Shown here: in pieces, positions 59,437 through 64,000 of the stretch
Layout of the letters: every line of letters starts with the position of its first letter
How positions within the stretch are numbered: position 1 is the first letter of the stretch
DNA from: Streptomyces acidiscabies
Lineage (GTDB): Bacteria > Actinomycetota > Actinomycetes > Streptomycetales > Streptomycetaceae
NCBI RefSeq assembly: GCF_020010905.1
Contig: NZ_JAGJBY010000001.1
Location: 3,740,001-3,804,000, forward strand
DNA: 64,000 bases
Direction: 5' to 3'
The notes under the pieces: model-generated
The model's input: only the letters and a program-made list of their open reading frames with translations
What the model was told of the DNA's origin: nothing
The model's database searches: none
Position numbers and translations under genes: made by a program

Positions 59437-60303
59437 GTGCCCGGCCACCCGGGTCACTGGTGGCTGGCCTGCGACGTGTCGAACTACGGCATCGCCTGCA
59501 GACACTGCAACAGCGGCGGAGCCCGCTACAACGGTGTCCGGGAAGGCCGCGCCAAGGGCAGCCAGTTCCCGGTCATAGGCGGTACCCGCGCCCGCGCATC
59601 AGCCGATGACCTGGACCGCGAACAGCCGCTGCTCCCAGCCCACCACAGCGACCCCGACCTGCTCGGCTTCGACAGCGCCGGCTACGCCCGGCGCAGCAGC
59701 ACCCCCTACTCGCAGGCCGAAGCGAAACGCGGCCTGTGCCGCGCCGACGAAACCATACGGATCCTCGCGCTCAACGACTCCCACCTCGTCCCGCTCCGCA
59801 GCCGCCTCATGCGGGCGGTCACCGTACTCGCCCGCTACGGGGACGATCCCGCCATCCAGCAGCTGATCGACGACAAGGTGGGGCCCAAGGCGCCATACAG
59901 CTCAGCAGCCGCCATGGCCCTGGCCCTGCAGCGCGCCTGCGACGGGCCCGCCGCCGCGCCCACACCGGCCGCAACGACGCCCGGCATCACACCCACCATC
60001 GACCCGACACGCTCCCGAGTCGACCTGCACGACCTGCTGGAACATCTGGACCCGGACGACCTGAAGGCCGGCATCACCCTCACCGGCCGACGCGAGAAGA
60101 AGGCGCACCAGGCGGTCCTGAACCACGAGGGCCAGATCAACGTCCTGGGCCGCCCCTGGCGCACCCCGACCACCGCCGCCAGGGCCGCGACCGGCAGCAA
60201 CAAGATCGACGGCTGGGACTTCTGGCGTCTGACCATCGCCGGTGTGGAGCAGACCCTCGCCGAGTTCCGCGCCACGCACTTCCCGGCCACCGCACCGGTG
60301 TGA
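59437..60303 (+). CDS. HNH-type nuclease with RAMA domain, probably 5'-truncated
   Basis: 288 aa from GTG 59437. The first residues HPGHWWLACDVSNYGIACRHCN are the second half of an HNH fold, with the CxxC/N elements C21, C24 and N25, but the histidine motif that should precede it is missing from this frame, implying a 5' deletion or frameshift near 59400. The last 85 residues (LLEHLDPDDLKAG, KKAHQAVLNHEGQINVLGRPW, GWDFWRLTIAG) match the RAMA domain of restriction-modification proteins. Follows the ATPase by 109 bp. Could be a self-standing RAMA protein if the HNH part is dead. Confidence 0.65.
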   Translation: MPGHPGHWWLACDVSNYGIACRHCNSGGARYNGVREGRAKGSQFPVIGGTRARASADDLDREQPLLPAHHSDPDLLGFDSAGYARRSSTPYSQAEAKRGLCRADETIRILALNDSHLVPLRSRLMRAVTVLARYGDDPAIQQLIDDKVGPKAPYSSAAAMALALQRACDGPAAAPTPAATTPGITPTIDPTRSRVDLHDLLEHLDPDDLKAGITLTGRREKKAHQAVLNHEGQINVLGRPWRTPTTAARAATGSNKIDGWDFWRLTIAGVEQTLAEFRATHFPATAPV

Positions 60304-60555
60304 GAGGGCGGAACTGTCCGCCTCGCCGGCGACGGTCTCCTGCTGATCCCTTCGGTCTTCGTCGGGAATATCGCCGCCCACCTGGAAGACCCCTGGCCCA
60401 GGACCTTGATCTACCCTGCCCGCGGCACCGCCGCCCTGCGGGGCGAACAGGAGACCGTCCCTCAACCGGACGCGCTGACCGCTCTGGTCGGCCGGGCCCG
60501 AGCCCGGCTGCTGGTGGCGCTGGACGCCCCGGCCAGTACCCGGCGTACAGCCTGA
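60304..60555 (+). pseudogene. Fragment of an ArsR-family (DUF5937-type) regulator
   Basis: Immediately after the HNH stop and in the same frame the sequence encodes GDGLLLIPSVFVGN, PWPRTLIYPARGTAAL and LTALVGRARARLLVALDAPAST. This is the junction between the DUF5937 ligand-binding domain and the winged helix of an actinobacterial ArsR regulator. The chain breaks off at a stop at 60553 before the recognition helix, and nothing before 60304 belongs to it. It is a remnant. Confidence 0.65.
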
Positions 60556-61108
60556 CTCGTCTGCCGCCCCGTATTTCCACAGGTCAGCGACCCAGGGCGG
60601 CTTCACCGCCCGCCGTGGGGCGGGTAAATGGGCAGGGCGAACGCCCCGTAGCCCTTGATCAACACCGCGCCGCGGGGAGGCAACGCAGGAGGCGAGGTCA
60701 GCTACCTGCGGTTTTGCCCACGCCGGTCCGTATTTACGCGTCAGAGGCTATGTTTAATTGATAAACAAACACTTGGGGTCGAATCCGGGTCGAATTCGGG
60801 TTCGCGTATTGTCGTTCCCGTCCCACCGACATGCGGCAGATGCGGTCATTCCGGGCGTTGAAGGTGGTCCGGCATCGGTCTGTAGTGGACATCCAGGCGC
60901 CGGACAGGTTCACAAGTACATGTACGAGGTGTCTTCTTGTCGACCAGCTCGGGCTGAACTCGATCACCGGTGGGGCGCCCTGCGGCAGGCCCTGGAAGTG
61001 ATCACTGCGAGAGCGTCTCGTTGATCGCTCCCGCCAAGAACCACTGGTTCCTGGCGAAACTCGTCGTGTGGTGAGCTTCCCCTGCTGTCAGGGTCTCCAC
61101 CGTACGAG
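60556..61108. other. Low-GC non-coding stretch with operator-like repeats
   Basis: 553 bp with no credible gene. It holds TGTTTA-N5-TAAACA (60751-60767), a near 17-bp dyad unusual for this GC content, and GGGTCGAAT at 60776-60784 repeated at 60787-60795 with 11-bp period, continuing GGGTTCG. These could be regulator sites left from a removed operon, perhaps that of the rhamnosidase fragment downstream. Confidence 0.45.
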
Positions 61109-61500
61109 GGGAACCACAAACTGACGGTCACGGCCCTCGCCCCGCCCAACACCACCGCCGAGGTTGTCCTGCCCGGCGACAGCGACGGCGTCGAGGTGGG
61201 CTCGGGCCGCCACACCTGGACGGTTCCGTTCGACGCCGACCCCGCCGAACGAACGCCCCTGTCGGTGGACATGAGCATGGACGACCTGCTGGACCGCGAA
61301 GAGGCGGCCCGTGCCTTCAAGGAACTGATGACCGCATACGTCCCGGAGGCCGCCGCCTTCATCGAGGGCGGCTCAGGGGCTCCACAGGCACTACGGTCCG
61401 GGCCATCGCCGGGATGCTGCCCGGTGGCGACAGCTTCCTCGCTGACCTGGAGAAGAAGTTCGCGGCCTTGGACGGCCGTGTCCGACAGACGGGTCTGCCC
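61109..61500 (+). pseudogene. C-terminal remnant of a GH78 alpha-L-rhamnosidase
   Basis: Encodes KLTVTALAPPNTTAEVVLPG, then VEVGSGRHTWTVPF, the C-terminal beta-sandwich typical of bacterial alpha-L-rhamnosidases, followed by a helical tail (LLDREEAARAFKELMTAYVP). Near 61380 the frame changes: TTVRAIAGMLPGGDSFLADL and EKKFAALDG continue in another frame. Both catalytic domain and start are absent, so the gene is broken. Confidence 0.65.
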
Positions 61501-61538
61501 GCTCGTCACGAGCGGGCCCCCGGGACAGGCCGCCGAAG

Positions 61539-62642
61539 TCAGCATTCAGCGCGATCTGCCGACGAGCGCGGCAGTGTGTCCCGATCGACCGATACCGACC
61601 CGGTGCGGGACGCGGGCAGAAGGACGTCCACCCGCGTGCCACGGCCGGGGACGCTGTCCAGACGGATCCTGCCGTGGTGCAGGTCCGTGATCGCCGCCAC
61701 GATAGCCAGTCCCAGCCCGCTGCCTCCGTCGACACGGCTGCGGCCCTTGTCGGCGCGATAGAACCGGTCGAAGACGTGGGTGAGCGACTCATGGGGGATA
61801 CCCGGGCCGAAGTCCTCCACCCGTAGCATCACCTCGTCGCCCGACGTGCTCAGAGTGACCCGACAGGGAACATCCGGTGCCGTGTGCATACGGACGTTGC
61901 CGAGCAGATTGCTGAGCAGGCTCCGCAACTGGGCCTCGTCCCCGCTGACTGTCACGTCGGGCTCGATGTACGCCCCGGTCGGCCGTGACGGCTCCACTGC
62001 CCTGGCGTCGCGGCAGCAGTCGCGTACGAGCCCGCTCAGGTCAACCGGCTCAAGACTTGCCTCGTCCTGCTCGTCGAACCGGGCAAGCCCGAGGAGCGAC
62101 TCGACCAGCCGTGTCATGCGATGGATCTCGGAGAGCATCCGCTCCACCGCCTCGTTCACCGCGGCCCGGTCCGGCAGCGCCCCGCTCTGGTACAACTCGG
62201 CGTAGCCGCGCAGGGATTGGAGCGGCGTGCGCAGTTCGTGCGAGGCGTCCGCCACGAACTGACGCATCCGCTCCTCGGACTGCTCGCGGGCGGTGAGCGC
62301 GGCCTGGATCTGGTCGAGCATCCCGTTCAAGGCGTCCGCGAGGCGTCCGACCTCCGTGGTGGGTGCTGAGGCGGCTACGGTCAACCGCTGGGCGAAGTCG
62401 CCGGCGGCGATGGTGTCGGCCGTGTCCGCAGCCCGCTCCAGCGGGCGCAGTTCCCGCCGTACGACAGTAGTGCTCACCAGGGCCACACCGGTCAGCCCTG
62501 CCAGTTCCACGAGCACGATCACGGCCGGATCGCCGCTGAGAATCCAGCTGAGTGCCGTGGCTGCCATGGCGCCGGCGCACAGCACCGTGACGACCATGCT
62601 CAGGCGCGCGCGAAGCGGCGACCGGCGCAACCGCTTCAGCAT
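61539..62642 (-). CDS. Sensor histidine kinase
   Basis: 367 aa. Two N-terminal membrane helices with a very short extracytoplasmic loop, HAMP domain (RRELRPLERAADTADTIAAG), HisKA with phosphoacceptor H135 in ADASHELRTPLQSL, and HATPase_c with N box LLSNLLGNV, G1 VEDFGPGIP and G2 GGSGLGLAIV. ATG 62642 overlaps the response-regulator stop by 7 nt (ATGCTGA), so the pair is coupled. The absence of a sizeable sensor domain suggests it senses within or near the membrane, perhaps with the divergent MMPL exporter. Confidence 0.94.
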   Translation of the reverse strand: MLKRLRRSPLRARLSMVVTVLCAGAMAATALSWILSGDPAVIVLVELAGLTGVALVSTTVVRRELRPLERAADTADTIAAGDFAQRLTVAASAPTTEVGRLADALNGMLDQIQAALTAREQSEERMRQFVADASHELRTPLQSLRGYAELYQSGALPDRAAVNEAVERMLSEIHRMTRLVESLLGLARFDEQDEASLEPVDLSGLVRDCCRDARAVEPSRPTGAYIEPDVTVSGDEAQLRSLLSNLLGNVRMHTAPDVPCRVTLSTSGDEVMLRVEDFGPGIPHESLTHVFDRFYRADKGRSRVDGGSGLGLAIVAAITDLHHGRIRLDSVPGRGTRVDVLLPASRTGSVSVDRDTLPRSSADRAEC

Positions 62643-63364
62643 CCCGGCTCCCGGATGGCGTAGCCGATGCCCCGCTGGGTGTGGATCAAGGGTGGACCGA
62701 GCGCGTCGAGTTTGCGGCGCAGGTAGCTGATATACGTGGCGACCACGGTGTCGTCGCCGTTGAAGTCGTACGACCAGACGTGTTCGAGGAGTTGGGCCCG
62801 GGGCACGATCCGACCGCTGTGCAGCATCAGGTAGCGCAGCAGCCGGAACTCGGTCGGGGAGAGACCGATCGCAGTGCCGCCGCGGCGTACGGAGTGGGTG
62901 GCCGGGTCGAGTTCGAGGTCGGCGACCCGCAGGACGGAGCTCTCGTGCTCGGGTCTGCGGGTGCGGCGCAGCACAGCACCGATCCGGGCGGCCACCTCGT
63001 CGAGACCGAACGGTTTGGTGACGTAGTCGTCACCACCCGCTGCGAGTGCCTTGACCAGGTCCTTACGTGTGTCACGTGCGGTGAGGAAGACAACCGCGTG
63101 CGGGAGGCCGTCGGCGCGCAACCGCCGCATGACCTCGATGCCGTCGCCGTCCGGGAGCATGATGTCCAGCAGGATGAGCTCGGGAAGGTGGTCGCGGGCC
63201 TCGGCAAGGGCTTCCTTCACCGTGGCGGCCGTCCGGACCTCGTAGCCGATGAACCGCAGGAAACGGCCGACGGTGTCCAGGATCGCCGGCTCGTCGTCGA
63301 CGACGAGCAATCGCCCGAGCGGTGGCTCGGACTCCGCCACGGCTGCGGCGTTCTCGTCGGGCAT
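62636..63364 (-). CDS. OmpR/PhoB-type response regulator
   Basis: 242 aa. Receiver with D23-D24 pocket, phosphorylation site D67 (LILLDIMLPDGDG), T95 and K117 (VTKPFG), followed by a winged helix (GLSPTEFRLLRYLMLHSG, ATYISYLRRKLD, THQRGIGY-like RGIGYAIREPG end). ATG 63364 is the start after the AAGGG region; an upstream frame to 63451 has no family support. Coupled to the histidine kinase and divergent from the MMPL gene, which it probably regulates. Confidence 0.94.
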   Translation of the reverse strand: MPDENAAAVAESEPPLGRLLVVDDEPAILDTVGRFLRFIGYEVRTAATVKEALAEARDHLPELILLDIMLPDGDGIEVMRRLRADGLPHAVVFLTARDTRKDLVKALAAGGDDYVTKPFGLDEVAARIGAVLRRTRRPEHESSVLRVADLELDPATHSVRRGGTAIGLSPTEFRLLRYLMLHSGRIVPRAQLLEHVWSYDFNGDDTVVATYISYLRRKLDALGPPLIHTQRGIGYAIREPGC

Positions 63365-63606
63365 GCGCGTCAACCCTTTCCTCAGTGCCGCGGGACCCTG
63401 CCCGCCTTCGGTGCTCAATTGATCGTCTCCGACCCGCGTGGCGCGTTCCATGGGAGTTGTGTGTGAACAGCGGTCCCGAAGGGCCGTTTCGCGGAGTGTG
63501 GCCCGGAGGCGTTCCTACGGTGGATAAGGCAGGCCTCGGCGACTGGCGTCCTCCACCGGTCGGGGCACTGCTCATTTCCCATTCCCCGGCCATCGGGAGT
63601 CTTCGC

Positions 63607-64000
63607 GTGTCCACCCTGCTGTACCGCCTGGGCCGTTTCGCCTACCGGCGGAAATGGTCCGTCATCGGCGCTTGGTCCGTACTGCTGCTCGTCGCGGTCC
63701 TGGCGGCCCTCGGCCTGATGAAGCCGTTCACCACCTCGACGACCATCCCGGGTACCGAGGCCCAGCGCACGCTCGACGTCGTGCAGGCAGAGTTCCCCAG
63801 CGACCAGTCCCACCTCACCGGAAGGATCGTCTTTCGGGCCCCACGCGGTGAGACCCTCACGACCGGCGACGTGGCCCGCATCGTACGGCGAACGGTCGAT
63901 GAGGCGGCGGATGTTCTGGGCGTCAGGTCGGTCACCGCACCCTCCGCGTCGTCGGGGACGGTCTCGGCCGACGGCCGGACGGGCATCGCCGCACTGACCT
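63607..64000 (+). CDS. MMPL/RND-type exporter, 5' part only
   Basis: From GTG 63607 (GGGAG 8 nt before) the frame is open to the end of the window, 131 codons. It begins LLYRLGRFAYRRKWSVIGAW followed by the first membrane helix (SVLLLVAVLAALGLM) and the start of the extracytoplasmic loop with TIPGTEAQRTLDVV and EFPSD, the usual MMPL N-terminus. The rest lies outside. Divergent from the two-component system with 242 bp between. Confidence 0.9.
   Translation, partial: MSTLLYRLGRFAYRRKWSVIGAWSVLLLVAVLAALGLMKPFTTSTTIPGTEAQRTLDVVQAEFPSDQSHLTGRIVFRAPRGETLTTGDVARIVRRTVDEAADVLGVRSVTAPSASSGTVSADGRTGIAALT

Noticed and set aside
60776..60803. Possible tRNA T-arm or tRNA-type attachment site (GGTCGAATCC)
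   Set aside because: The flanks do not fold into an acceptor or anticodon stem, and the motif is simply an 11-bp direct repeat.

Overview
The window is high-GC DNA from a Streptomyces-type actinomycete. Codons end mostly in G or C, GTG starts are frequent, GAGGAG-type ribosome sites recur, and the dispersed CAGTTCCCCGCGCCCCT intergenic repeat typical of streptomycetes occurs several times. Most of it is chromosomal-arm style content: many short transcription units, transporters, regulators, small conserved proteins of unknown role, and one insertion sequence.

Layout. 1-5.1 kb: translesion polymerase dinB, a PRC-barrel protein, and a tandem glycine riboswitch in front of gcvP. 5.1-9.1 kb: a minus-strand molybdate module (HTH-TOBE regulator, modA, modB, modC) in which modB and modC are pushed apart by a 0.74-kb block of dispersed repeats. 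9.1-17 kb: an APC permease, then a sugar ABC importer (binding protein and two permeases, translationally coupled) followed by a secreted GH10 xylanase and a convergent LacI regulator; CGAA-N3-TTCG palindromes in front of the importer look like its operators. 17-22 kb: an 89-bp degenerate tandem repeat, DUF5999, a GCS2-type ligase, and an IS5-type element that landed inside a dispersed repeat with a clean 9-bp target duplication. 22-31 kb: CPBP protease, PhzF, epimerase, UvrA-like ATPase, a two-gene P450 / terpene-synthase-like operon, PadR regulator, SRPBCC protein. 31-40 kb: Clp-N protein, three DMT exporters (two trailed by minisatellite arrays), MocR/PPOX and LysR divergent pairs. 40-49.3 kb: Cys-less isochorismatase-fold protein, Rieske lipoprotein, HipA-like kinase with DUF3037, two SDRs, a peptide-binding lipoprotein, Gfo/Idh/MocA, Lnt, NTF2-like.

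From 49.4 kb the region becomes scarred. Two DUF4291 copies meet tail to tail, one cut short; a frameshifted unknown gene and a membrane-anchored Nudix-like protein follow. After a housekeeping stretch (SDR, ung, DinB-fold protein, lipoproteins), uppP is reduced to its last 41 codons at 56905-57030. Beyond that breakpoint lie a P-loop ATPase fused to a PD-(D/E)XK-like nuclease, an N-terminally clipped HNH-RAMA protein, and remnants of an ArsR-type regulator and a GH78 rhamnosidase. The window closes with a coupled two-component system and the start of an MMPL exporter.

Best candidates for something undescribed: (1) the P450 plus divergent class I terpene-synthase-like protein at 27379-29838; (2) the ATPase-nuclease / HNH-RAMA pair at 57744-60303, whose location and partners suggest a defence or restriction-like module; (3) tandem arrays that appear to have grown out of the 3' end of a transporter gene. 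All functional statements come from reading the sequence and remembered family features; no database search was run.
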